A DNA stretch of 25,148 nt from DAOMOP01 sp035444405 (lineage in GTDB: Bacteria; Pseudomonadota; Gammaproteobacteria; Burkholderiales; Rhodocyclaceae). The stretch spans positions 1-25,148 of the forward strand of contig DAOMOP010000037.1 in NCBI GenBank assembly GCA_035444405.1, read 5' to 3'. The notes under the pieces were generated by a model that was not told the DNA's origin, did no database searches, and saw nothing but the letters and a program-made list of their open reading frames with translations. Positions within the stretch are counted from its first letter, which is position 1; each line of letters opens with the position of its first letter. The translations under genes and the position numbers were made by a program. Shown one piece after another: positions 6,272-14,012 of the stretch.

Positions 6272-7776
6272 TCAGACCGGCTCGGCCTTGCCTTCGGGCG
6301 CCCGGATCGCGAGCCCGCGCCCGACCGACAGCCACTGTCGCTGCTCCTCTTCGAGTGCGGCGGCGGTAAGCGGCAGCTGCTCGAGCCAGTCGTCGCACAG
6401 CGACACGGCGAAACCGCGCTCGGTGCGATCGATCGAGATCGGCGGCACGCCGCGTCCGTCGCGCGCCCGATGCAGGATCACCGCAAGCCGCAGGCACACG
6501 ATCAGCATCCAGTCGGAGCTCGACTCGTCGATGCCCGACACCCGCGCGAGCTTGCCGCGGTGTGCGAGCACGATGCGCGCCAGGCGCGCCTGGTCCATGC
6601 GCGAGAACCCCGGCATGTCGGCATTGGCGAGAATGTAGGCGCTGTGCTTGTGGTAGCTCGAATGGGCCACCGACACGCCGATCTCGTGCAGCAGTGCGGC
6701 CCAGTGCAGGAACAGGCGGTCCGGATGGTCGGGCGCGCAGCGTGCCGGCTCGAGGCAGCGCAGCAGGTGCAGCGCCGTGTCGGCGACTGCCTCGGCATGG
6801 CGGCGGTCCACCTGGTAGCGCGTGATGAAGGCCGACACCGTCGCATCACGCAGATCGTGGTGGTGGTAGCGTCCGAGCAGATCGTAGAGCACCCCCAGGC
6901 GCAGGGCGCCTTCCGAAAAGGCCATGTGCTCGAGCTCGAACTCCTTGAACACCGCCGACATGATCGCGAAGCCGCCGAGCAGCACCGGCAGGCGGTCGCC
7001 CTTGAGCGCTGCGAGCTCGAGCCGGTCGATGCTGCCTGCGCGCAGCAGCAGCGCGCGCAGCTGCTCGAGCCCGTCGCGCGTGATGCCGGTCTCCGACAGG
7101 CCGTTCTGTTCGAGCACATCGACGAGCGCCTTTGCCGACCCGCTCGACCCGACCGCCACCTCCCAGCCGACTTCGCGATACACGTGCGCGATCGCCTGCA
7201 GCTCGCGCCGCGCCGACACCTCGGCGGCCTTGAGNNNNNNNNNNTGTCGATGCGCCCTTCGGGAAAATAGCGCAGGCTGTAGGTCACGCAGCCCATGTAG
7301 AGCGACTCGAGCGCAATCGGCTCGAAGCTCTTGCCGATGATGAACTCGGTCGAGCCGCCACCGATGTCGACCACCAGCTGCTGGCGGTGCGGCTCGGGCA
7401 GCGTATGCGCGACGCCGACGTAGATCAGGCGCGCCTCCTCGCGGCCGGCGATGACCTCGATCGGCACCCCCAGGGCCGCTTCGGCCTCGGCGAGGAACTC
7501 GGGCGCGTTCTTGGCCACGCGCAGCGTGTTGGTGGCGACCGCCCGCACCGAATCGGGTTCGAAGCCGCGCAAGCGCTCGTTGAAGCGTCGCAGCGCGCTG
7601 ATGCCGCGCTCCCATGCGGCCGCATCGAGCAGCTTGTCCGCGGAAAGGCCGGCCGCGAGCCGCACCGACTCCTTGAGGCCGTCGAGCGGATAGATCTGAT
7701 CGTTGACGATTCTGCCGACCTGCAGGCGGAAACTGTTCGAACCCAGATCGATCGCTGCGATCAGTTCGTGTGTCAT
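6272..7776 (-). CDS. ppx: Exopolyphosphatase (Ppx/GppA family), interrupted by an assembly gap
   Basis: The N-terminal half, from ATG 7776, carries the ASKHA phosphate-binding motifs DLGSNSFRLQVG (about 10-21), ATNTLRVAKN and VVDIGGGSTEF. The C-terminal half, in another frame after 10 N at 7235-7244, has VGSSGSAKALVDV, GGFAIMSAVFKEF and the helical HD-like domain with ALLHEIG. Together they form one normal Ppx of about 500 residues that releases orthophosphate from polyphosphate ends and, in this family, often hydrolyses pppGpp. The frame change falls exactly at the N run, so it is an artefact: the true gap length must be 2 modulo 3. It is the first gene of the cluster, with the mla-type genes following at once. 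The Ppx versus GppA preference cannot be read from sequence. Confidence 0.9.
7235..7244. other. Assembly gap (10 N) inside ppx
   Basis: Ten unknown bases separate GRID and LKAAE of the exopolyphosphatase. The reading frames on the two sides differ by one, so the real number of missing bases is 2 modulo 3 and is not 10. Confidence 0.95.
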
Positions 7777-7815
7777 CGTGGCGGGCGGCTCTCGCGGGGC
7801 TGTCGGGCGAAACCG

Positions 7816-7821
7816 ATTCTA
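7816..7821 (-). promoter_or_regulatory. Candidate extended -10 promoter of ppx-mla operon
   Basis: On the minus strand TGGTAGAAT gives an extended -10 (TGn-TAGAAT, five of six matches to TATAAT) about 40 nt before the ppx ATG. No good -35 is visible at 16-18 nt spacing, which extended -10 promoters tolerate. This would be the only obvious promoter for the five-gene cluster. Confidence 0.45.
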
Positions 7822-8021
7822 CCATTCGCACACGGCGCCACGACGATCGCGGCGGCGATGCCCCGGGCATGCGGGACGGGTATCGTGGCGCGCGCGACTG
7901 CGGTAAGCTGTGGGCATCGAATGGCGATGCCCGGCCGTCACGATTTTGCAACGTGACTGTCGCAGAATGCGCGGTTGCGCCGCCGCACGGTACGCACGCG
8001 TGCGCACCGACGAGGAACCTC
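7822..8021 (+). promoter_or_regulatory. ppx-ppk divergent region with dyads upstream of ppk
   Basis: Within this 200-nt stretch are three dyads: ATGCCC-C-GGGCAT (7858-7870), a perfect 8-bp stem GGGCATCG-AATGG-CGATGCCC (7912-7932) and GTCACG-N9-CGTGAC (7937-7957). A weak -10-like TAAGCT lies at 7904-7909. If that is used, the 7912-7932 dyad straddles the start site and would act as an operator rather than an RNA hairpin. I looked for a Pho box and found only a half-site-like CTGTCGC at 7958-7964, which is not convincing. Confidence 0.35.
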
Positions 8022-10091
8022 ATGAGAGCCCCGAGAAAACACCAGGATTTTCCGCCCGAACACTTCATCAACCGCGAGCTGTCGCTGTTGCGCTTCCAGC
8101 GCCGCGTGCTCGCCCAGGCGGCCGACCGCAAGGTGCCGCTGCTCGAGCGGCTGCGATTCCTGTGCATCGTGTCGAGCAACCTCGACGAATTCTTCGAGAT
8201 CCGCGTGTCCGGCATCAAGGAGCAGATCCGCCTGGGCAGCCGCATGGCCGGCAGCGACGGGCTGGCACCGGTCGATCTGCTCGAGCGCGTCAGCGACGAG
8301 GTGCACGAGATCATCGCCGAGCAGTACGAGCTCCTCAACGACGACATCCTGCCCGCGCTCGAGGCCGAGGGCATCGCCTTCCTGCGCCGGGGGCTGCTCA
8401 CCGACGCCCAGAACACCTGGATCAAGAACTACTTCGAACGCGAGGTGAGCCCGGTGCTGACCCCGATCGGGCTCGACCCGGCGCACCCGTTTCCGCGCGT
8501 GCTCAACAAGAGCCTCAACTTCGCGATCGAGCTCGACGGGCGCGATGCCTTCGGGCGCGACTCGGGTGTCGCGATCGTGCAGGCGCCGCGCGCACTGCCA
8601 CGCGTGATCCGGCTGCCGCGCGAGATCTGCGAGCACGAGTACAGCTTCGTGTTCCTGTCCTCGGTGCTGCACGCACACGTCGATCAGCTCTTCTCCGGCA
8701 TGCGCGTGCTCGGCTGCTACCAGTTCCGCGTCACGCGCAACTCCGACCTGTTCGTCGACGAGGAAGAGGTCAAGGACCTGCGCACCTCGCTGAAGGGCGA
8801 GCTGCAGCAGCGTCACTTCGGCGACGCCGTGCGCCTGGAGGTCGCCGACACCTGCTCGGAGAAGATGGAAGCGTTCCTGCTGCAGCACTTCCGGCTGTCG
8901 CGCCGCGACCTGTACCGCACCCCCGGCATCGTGAACCTGGTGCGCCTGATGCAGGTTCCCGACTGGGTCGCGCGGCCCGACCTGAGCTATCCGCCTTTTC
9001 TGCCCGGCCTGCCCAAGGGCCTCGAGAAGAAGGACGACGTGTTCGCCGCGATCCGCAAGCAGGACGTGCTGCTGCACCACCCGTTCCAGAGTTTCAATCC
9101 GGTCATCCAGCTGCTGCGTGCGGCCGCCGACGACCCGCAGGTGCTCGCGATCAAGATGACCGTCTATCGCACCGGCACCGACTCGGTGCTGATGGAGCAA
9201 CTCGCCCGCGCCGCGCAGAAAGGCAAGGAAGTCACGGTGGTGCTCGAGCTGATGGCGCGCTTCGACGAAGAGGCGAACATCGCGCTGGCGAGCCGCCTCG
9301 AGGAGGTCGGCGCGCACGTCGTGTATGGCGTGTTCGGCTACAAGACGCACGCCAAGATGCTGATGTTCGTGCGCCGCGAGGAAGGCGCGCTGCGCCGCTA
9401 CGTGCATCTGGGCACCGGCAACTACCACCCGCGCACGACGCGCTCGTACACCGATTTCGGGCTGATGACCTGCAATCCGGAGATCGGCGAGGACGTCGCC
9501 GAGGTCTTCAAGCAGCTCACCGGCCTCGGCACGGCGACGACGCTCNNNNNNNNNNNNNNNNNNNNNNNNNNNNNNGTCGCGGCGATCAACGCCGAGGCCG
9601 AGGCGGCGCGGGCCGGGCGCAAGAGCCGCATCATCGCGAAGATGAACGCGCTGCTCGAACCGGAGGTGATCGAGGCGCTCTACGCCGCATCGCAGGCCGG
9701 CGTGCCGATCGACCTGATCGTGCGCGGACCGTGCGCGCTCAAGCCCGGCGTCACGGGCCTGTCGGAGAACATCCGCGTGCGCTCGATCGTCGGGCGCTTT
9801 CTCGAGCATCACCGCATCTTCTGCTTTCACGCAGACGGCGACGAGAAGGTCTATCTGTCGAGCGCGGACTGGATGGACCGCAACTTCTTCCGCCGCATCG
9901 AGATCGCCTTCCCGGTGCTCGATCGGCGGCTCAAGCGGCGCGTGATCCGCGAGGGGCTGCGCGCCTACCTCACCGACAACTCGCAGGCGTGGGAGATGCT
10001 CGAGGACGGGCGCTACCGTCGCAAGTCGGCACGCCAGTCGCCGCGTTCGGCACAGGCCATGCTGCTGTCGGATCTGGCGGCGGGCAGTTGA
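8022..10091 (+). CDS. ppk1: Polyphosphate kinase 1, with an in-frame assembly gap
   Basis: The protein is about 689 residues (gap counted), normal for PPK1, which reversibly polymerises the gamma-phosphate of ATP into polyphosphate. The N-terminal FINRELSLLRFQRRVLAQA and SSNLDEFFEIRVSG motifs are present. The autophosphorylated histidine is H443 in YKTHAKM (E. coli H435), and the second essential histidine is H596 in LEHHR (E. coli H592). HLGTGNYHPRTTRSYTDF and RVRSIVGRFLEHHR are PPK1 signatures. The ATG at 8022 has GAGGAA 4 nt upstream. The 30-N gap (9546-9575) keeps the frame but falls where the conserved W-Q-(S/A)-P-F-T-L-H region should be, so its true length is probably slightly more. 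The gene diverges from ppx and converges on relA. Confidence 0.96.
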   Translation: MRAPRKHQDFPPEHFINRELSLLRFQRRVLAQAADRKVPLLERLRFLCIVSSNLDEFFEIRVSGIKEQIRLGSRMAGSDGLAPVDLLERVSDEVHEIIAEQYELLNDDILPALEAEGIAFLRRGLLTDAQNTWIKNYFEREVSPVLTPIGLDPAHPFPRVLNKSLNFAIELDGRDAFGRDSGVAIVQAPRALPRVIRLPREICEHEYSFVFLSSVLHAHVDQLFSGMRVLGCYQFRVTRNSDLFVDEEEVKDLRTSLKGELQQRHFGDAVRLEVADTCSEKMEAFLLQHFRLSRRDLYRTPGIVNLVRLMQVPDWVARPDLSYPPFLPGLPKGLEKKDDVFAAIRKQDVLLHHPFQSFNPVIQLLRAAADDPQVLAIKMTVYRTGTDSVLMEQLARAAQKGKEVTVVLELMARFDEEANIALASRLEEVGAHVVYGVFGYKTHAKMLMFVRREEGALRRYVHLGTGNYHPRTTRSYTDFGLMTCNPEIGEDVAEVFKQLTGLGTATTLXXXXXXXXXXVAAINAEAEAARAGRKSRIIAKMNALLEPEVIEALYAASQAGVPIDLIVRGPCALKPGVTGLSENIRVRSIVGRFLEHHRIFCFHADGDEKVYLSSADWMDRNFFRRIEIAFPVLDRRLKRRVIREGLRAYLTDNSQAWEMLEDGRYRRKSARQSPRSAQAMLLSDLAAGS
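9546..9575. other. Assembly gap (30 N) inside ppk1
   Basis: Thirty unknown bases interrupt PPK1 between GLGTATTL and VAAINAEAEA. The frame is the same on both sides, so the missing length is a multiple of three. From memory of homologues about 12-13 residues are expected here rather than 10. Confidence 0.95.
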
Positions 10092-10093
10092 AC

Positions 10094-10111
10094 GCGGCGC
10101 TTCAGCGCCGC
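10094..10111. terminator. Shared hairpin between convergent ppk1 and relA
   Basis: GCGGCGC-TTCA-GCGCCGC forms a perfect 7-bp stem with a 4-nt loop in the 10-nt gap between the two stops, reaching into the relA stop region. It is symmetric and can work on both strands. There is no U-tract, so bidirectional termination is plausible but unproven. Confidence 0.5.
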
Positions 10112-12312
10112 TGGGCGTCGCGCACGCCGGGCACCTCGCGAATCAGCGTGATCGCGCGCCGGAGCTGGTCGATGCCCTTGACCTCGAGGGTGAAGCGCAT
10201 GTGCGCGGTGCCCTTCTTGGTCAGCGTGTTGACGCCGGTGACGTTGAGCTTCTCGCGCGACAAGACCTCGGAGATGTCGCGCAGCAGGCCCTGCCGGTCG
10301 CTCGCCTGCACGTCGATGTCGACCGGATACACCCCCTGTCGCGCGTCGTAGGCCTGCTCGCCCCAGTCGGCATTGATGACGCGCTCCGGATGCTGGCGCG
10401 CGAGGTGCTGGAAGTCGTGGCAGTCGACGCGGTGGATCGAGATGCCGCGGCCGCGCGTCACGAAGCCCTGGATCGCATCGGGCGGCGCCGGCTTGCAGCA
10501 GCGCGACAGCGCCGTCATCAGCTTGCCGACCCCGTCGATCAGGATCTTGTCGGTGGTGTCGCCCGAGCGGCTGCGGCTCACCACGATGTCCGGCGCGCCC
10601 GCCTCGCCGGGTTCGACCGGGGTGTGCTGGTCGCGCAGCGCGTTCTGCACCGCCCGCGGACCGATCTCGCCGCGTCCGGCGGCGACGAACAGCGCCTCGG
10701 CGTTCTTGAAGCCGAGGCGGTCGGCCAACTGCTCGATGTTGGCCTGCGGATGGCCGTCGCGCTGCAGTTCGCGCGTCACGAAGCTGCGCCCGCGCGCGAG
10801 CAGCTCGTCTTCCTCGAGCTGCGAAAAATACTGCTTGATCTTGGTGCGCGCGCGCGACGTGGCCACGTAACCTTGGCGCGTGTCGAGCCAGTCGCGCGAG
10901 GGCCCGCCCTCCTTCGCGGTGACGATGTCGACCGTCTGGCCGTTCTCGAGCGGGGTGTTCAGCGGCACGAGGTGGCCGTCGACCTTCGCGCCGCGGCAGC
11001 GATGGCCGACGTCGGTGTGCACGCGGTAGGCGAAGTCGACCGGCGTCGCGCCACGCGGCAGATCGATCACGCGTCCGTGTGGCGTGAGCAGGTAGATCGT
11101 GTCGTCGAGCGAGGCGCGCCTGAGCTGCTGCACCCAGTCGGCCGAGTCGGCGACCTCGTCGCGCCACGACAGCAGGCTTCTCAGCAGCGCGATCTTCTCG
11201 TCGTACTGCTCGCTGCGGTGGCCGCTGCCCTCCTTGTAGCGCCAGTGCGCGGCCACGCCGAGCTCGGCGTGGCGGTGCATGTCGTGCGTGCGGATCTGCA
11301 CCTCGAGCGCCCGCCCGTCGGAGGCCCGCACTGCCGTGTGCAGCGACTGGTAGTTGTTGCCCTTCGGCCTGCTGATGTAGTCGTCGTACTCCTCGGGAAT
11401 CGGTACCCACAGGCGATTGACGATGTCGAGCGCGGTATAGCAGTCCTGCACCTTGTCGACGAGCACGCGCACCGCGCGGATGTCGTAGACCTGCGAGAAG
11501 TCGAGCTTCTTCGCGCGCATCTTGTTGTAGATGCTGTAGATGTGCTTGGGCCGCCCCTGCACGTCGGCCGTGATGCCGGCGGCGGCGAGCTCGCGCTCGA
11601 GCGTCGCGATCGCCTCGCGGATGAAGGCCTCGCGCTCGGAGCGGCGCTCGTCGAGCATCTTCGCGATGCGCTTGTAGGTATCGGGCTCGAGGAAGCGGAA
11701 CGACAAGTCCTCGAGCTCCCACTTGAGCTGCCACACGCCGAGGCGGTTGGCCAGCGGCGCGTAGATGTCCAGGCTCTCGCGCGCGATGTCGACGCGCGCG
11801 TCACGGGGCTGCTCGGCGAAATAGCGCAGCGTCTGCGTGCGCGAGGCGAGCCGCAGCAACACCACGCGGATGTCGGCGACCATCGCCAGCAGCATCTTGC
11901 GCAGCACCTCGGTCTGCGCACGAATTTCCGGTGCGGTCGCGCGCGCGGTCATGCGCGTGAGCACGCGCAGGCCGTTGAGCTTCTGCAGCCCTTCGACGAG
12001 GCTCGCGGTACTCGCGCCGAAGCGCTTCTCGATCAGTGCGAGCGCGTCGTCGGCGTAGGTGCCGAGCGCGAACAACAGCGCCGCCACGCGCGTCTCGGCG
12101 TCCAGCCGCAGCGAGGAACAGATCAGGGCCATGCCTATCGCATGAGTGCGCACCGGCTCGGCGGTGCCGAGCGCGTGGCCGTCGTAAGTCTGCTCGGCGA
12201 GCGCGAGCGCCTCGGCGAGCACCGCCCGCCCGTCGGCATCGAGCCCCTCGGCGAGCAGCTCGAGCGGGGCCGTGGTGGCGTCGGAAGAAATCGCGTGGGT
12301 CACGGAAACCAT
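10102..12312 (-). CDS. relA: GTP pyrophosphokinase RelA ((p)ppGpp synthetase, hydrolase-dead)
   Basis: The 736-residue protein has the long RSH layout. The N-terminal HD hydrolase domain is degenerate: H57 remains, but the HD pair of SpoT is replaced by F81-A82 (ALLFALGTYADD). The synthetase domain carries KHIYSIYNKM, YDIRAVRV, GNNYQSLHTAV and EVQIRTHDMHRHAE. The EXDD motif (E308-Y309-D310-D311) marks monofunctional RelA, in contrast to RXKD of bifunctional enzymes. TGS (about 400-460), the zinc-finger-like LSRCCKPAPPD region and a C-terminal ACT domain follow; these mediate ribosome binding and sensing of uncharged tRNA. A separate SpoT must exist elsewhere. The ATG lies 7 nt after an extended -10 with no usable Shine-Dalgarno. 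Confidence 0.96.
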   Translation of the reverse strand: MVSVTHAISSDATTAPLELLAEGLDADGRAVLAEALALAEQTYDGHALGTAEPVRTHAIGMALICSSLRLDAETRVAALLFALGTYADDALALIEKRFGASTASLVEGLQKLNGLRVLTRMTARATAPEIRAQTEVLRKMLLAMVADIRVVLLRLASRTQTLRYFAEQPRDARVDIARESLDIYAPLANRLGVWQLKWELEDLSFRFLEPDTYKRIAKMLDERRSEREAFIREAIATLERELAAAGITADVQGRPKHIYSIYNKMRAKKLDFSQVYDIRAVRVLVDKVQDCYTALDIVNRLWVPIPEEYDDYISRPKGNNYQSLHTAVRASDGRALEVQIRTHDMHRHAELGVAAHWRYKEGSGHRSEQYDEKIALLRSLLSWRDEVADSADWVQQLRRASLDDTIYLLTPHGRVIDLPRGATPVDFAYRVHTDVGHRCRGAKVDGHLVPLNTPLENGQTVDIVTAKEGGPSRDWLDTRQGYVATSRARTKIKQYFSQLEEDELLARGRSFVTRELQRDGHPQANIEQLADRLGFKNAEALFVAAGRGEIGPRAVQNALRDQHTPVEPGEAGAPDIVVSRSRSGDTTDKILIDGVGKLMTALSRCCKPAPPDAIQGFVTRGRGISIHRVDCHDFQHLARQHPERVINADWGEQAYDARQGVYPVDIDVQASDRQGLLRDISEVLSREKLNVTGVNTLTKKGTAHMRFTLEVKGIDQLRRAITLIREVPGVRDAQRR

Positions 12313-12346
12313 GGCCCCGATTATCCCACATCCGGCACCGCGCCAA
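12313..12346 (-). promoter_or_regulatory. relA promoter, apparently giving a leaderless mRNA
   Basis: On the minus strand TTGGCG (12346-12341) and an extended -10 TGGGATAAT, with GATAAT at 12325-12320, are separated by 15 nt. Exactly 7 nt (TCGGGGCC minus its first base) separate the hexamer from the ATG at 12312, so transcription should begin at or within a base of the start codon. Confidence 0.5.
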
Positions 12347-12640
12347 CGCCGCGGCGAATCCCGGCGAGCCGGGCGGCTGGTCGACCGTGCCGAAGGTGGT
12401 GATCGCCCTCAACGCCGGCGGAACGGCTACCCTTCGTTTTCTCTCAAGCAACACCAGAAAGCTGTCACCGGGCAGCCGCGCATCGCGTGCGAAATGCTCG
12501 GGCACACGCTTTATCATCGGTTGAGAGACCGACTTCGTACGCCGACCGCAATCAGCGCGAAGCCGGCGCCTTCGGCTTGACGCGAAAGCGAAGCTGCCCT
12601 GGATATGACGGCCATCGAGCGCCAAAGGAGATCGCGACCA
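12347..12640. other. Intergenic region between relA and the periplasmic protein gene
   Basis: This stretch of about 290 nt has no convincing gene. It holds a small dyad AAGCCG-N7-CGGCTT (12560-12578) without a U-tract and a weak -10-like TATCAT (12512-12517) without a good -35. Its base composition is less extreme than the flanking genes, as expected for non-coding DNA. Confidence 0.4.
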
Positions 12641-13006
12641 ATGAGGGTGAGAATGCTGATGATTCTGGCCATGCTTCTTGCAAGCGGGCCGATGTGGGCC
12701 GATCAGTGCCTGTACGTCGAGAGACAACGGGTCGATGTCGAGGAACCCGGCCCGCTCGACACGGTGAGCCTCGCGGTCAACTGGGAGGTTGAACTGGAGA
12801 ACCGGTGCGACGCGCGATTCACTGCCGATCTGACGATCCGCTTTCTCGACGACTCGGATGCGGCCGTCTACGAGGTCCGCAGCCATGCGACACTCGAGCT
12901 GCGCGAGCGCACGACGACCGGACAGCGCGTCTTCGTTCCCCGTCGTCACGCGGACGAGATCAAGAGCATTTCGGTGCACGTCGACGAGCGCGAGCTCGAG
13001 CTCTGA
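12641..13006 (+). CDS. Small secreted/periplasmic protein of unknown function
   Basis: The 121-residue product starts with a clear Sec signal peptide: basic N-region MRVRM, a hydrophobic core of about 12 residues and the cleavage-type ending PMWA before DQC. The mature part (about 100 residues) reads as alternating beta strands rich in charged residues, with two cysteines (DQC and NRC) that could form a disulphide. I do not recognise a family. ATG 12641 has AAAGGAG 10 nt upstream; ATG 12653, 6 nt after a GAGG, is also possible but would lose the positive N-region. An upstream in-frame ATG at 12605 would hide the signal peptide and is unlikely. It stands alone between relA (divergent) and the DMT permease. 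Confidence 0.65.
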   Translation: MRVRMLMILAMLLASGPMWADQCLYVERQRVDVEEPGPLDTVSLAVNWEVELENRCDARFTADLTIRFLDDSDAAVYEVRSHATLELRERTTTGQRVFVPRRHADEIKSISVHVDERELEL

Positions 13007-13113
13007 TGCATCGCTGACCGCGGCTTCCGGCGACCCTTTGGCGGCGGACGGCTTGCGCTGCGTGCTCCGCGCTTGTGCGATCATCGCGCGAACGCGTTCG
13101 GACGATAACAACA

Positions 13114-14007
13114 ATGCGCAACCCGCCTGCCAACCCGTACCTGCTCCTCACCCTCACCGCCCTGTTCTGGTCGGGCAACATGGTCATCGCGCGCGGCGTG
13201 CACGAGGTCGTGCCGCCGATGGCACTGGCTTTCTGGCGCTGGACCATTGCGATGCTGCTGACGCTGCCGTTCGCGCTGCCGCACCTGCGCGAGCAATGGC
13301 CGCGGCTGAAGGCGGCCTGGCGTTCGCTGCTGGTGCTCGGCCTGCTGAGCGTGGGCTGCTACAACACTTTCGTGTACGTCGCGCTGCAGCATACGACCGC
13401 GACCAGCGCGACGATGCTGAACTCGTTCATCCCGGTGGCGACCATCGCGTTCGCCTTCGTGCTGCTCGGAAAGCGGTTGCGGCCGATCGAAGTGCTCGGG
13501 GTCGTGCTGTCGCTGGCCGGTGTCCTGGCGATCGTCAGCAAGGGCAGCGTCGACACGCTGCTCGGCTTGCGCCTGAATGCCGGCGACCTGTGGATGCTGA
13601 TGGCGGTGATGACGTGGGGCTTGTATACGGTCGGCCTGCAGTGGCGGCCGCAGGGTGTGCATCCGATGCTGCTGCTGGCCGCGTTCACAGTGATCGGCGT
13701 CGCCGCGCTGTCGCCGTTCTATGTCTGGGAGCTGGCCGCGGGACGCCACGCCGAGCTGTCCGGGCCGACGCTGGTCGCGATCCTCTATATCGGCATCTTT
13801 CCCGGCTTTCTCGGCTACATCTTCTACAATGCCGGCATCGCCGCAGTGGGGCCCAATCGCGGCGCCCTGTTCATCCATCTGATGCCGGTGTTCGGCACGC
13901 TGCTCGCCGCGATCTTCCTCGGCGAGCGGCCGCACTGGTTTCACTTCGCCGGAATCTCGCTGGTGTTCGCCGGGATCTATCTGACCACGCGCGCGGACGC
14001 CGCTTGA
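13114..14007 (+). CDS. DMT-superfamily (EamA-type) permease
   Basis: The 297-residue inner-membrane protein has ten predicted hydrophobic helices arranged as two EamA repeats. Repeat one begins at LLLTLTALFWSGNMVIARG (the typical WGxNxV-like entry) and repeat two near AGDLWMLMAVMTWGLYTVG. Family members export or exchange small metabolites, often amino acids or nucleosides; the substrate cannot be inferred. ATG 13114 is chosen because it is closest to the first helix. It has no Shine-Dalgarno and is 4 nt after a GATAAC, so the start signals are unclear; a GTG at 13075 is the alternative. mtfA follows after only 5 nt, so the two are probably one transcript. Confidence 0.88.
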   Translation: MRNPPANPYLLLTLTALFWSGNMVIARGVHEVVPPMALAFWRWTIAMLLTLPFALPHLREQWPRLKAAWRSLLVLGLLSVGCYNTFVYVALQHTTATSATMLNSFIPVATIAFAFVLLGKRLRPIEVLGVVLSLAGVLAIVSKGSVDTLLGLRLNAGDLWMLMAVMTWGLYTVGLQWRPQGVHPMLLLAAFTVIGVAALSPFYVWELAAGRHAELSGPTLVAILYIGIFPGFLGYIFYNAGIAAVGPNRGALFIHLMPVFGTLLAAIFLGERPHWFHFAGISLVFAGIYLTTRADAA

Positions 14008-14012
14008 CGCCC

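Noticed and set aside
7235..7244. ppx as a frameshifted pseudogene
   Set aside because: The frame change coincides with the N run and both halves are intact, so it is an assembly gap.
7958..7964. Pho box upstream of ppk
   Set aside because: Only one loose half-site is visible; a Pho box needs two direct repeats at 11-bp spacing.
7938..9830. Long minus-strand open frame opposite ppk1
   Set aside because: PPK1 is unambiguous; the opposite frame is compositional.
10201..12402. 733-codon plus-strand open frame antisense to relA
   Set aside because: RelA on the minus strand has full domain structure; the antisense product has no recognisable motif.
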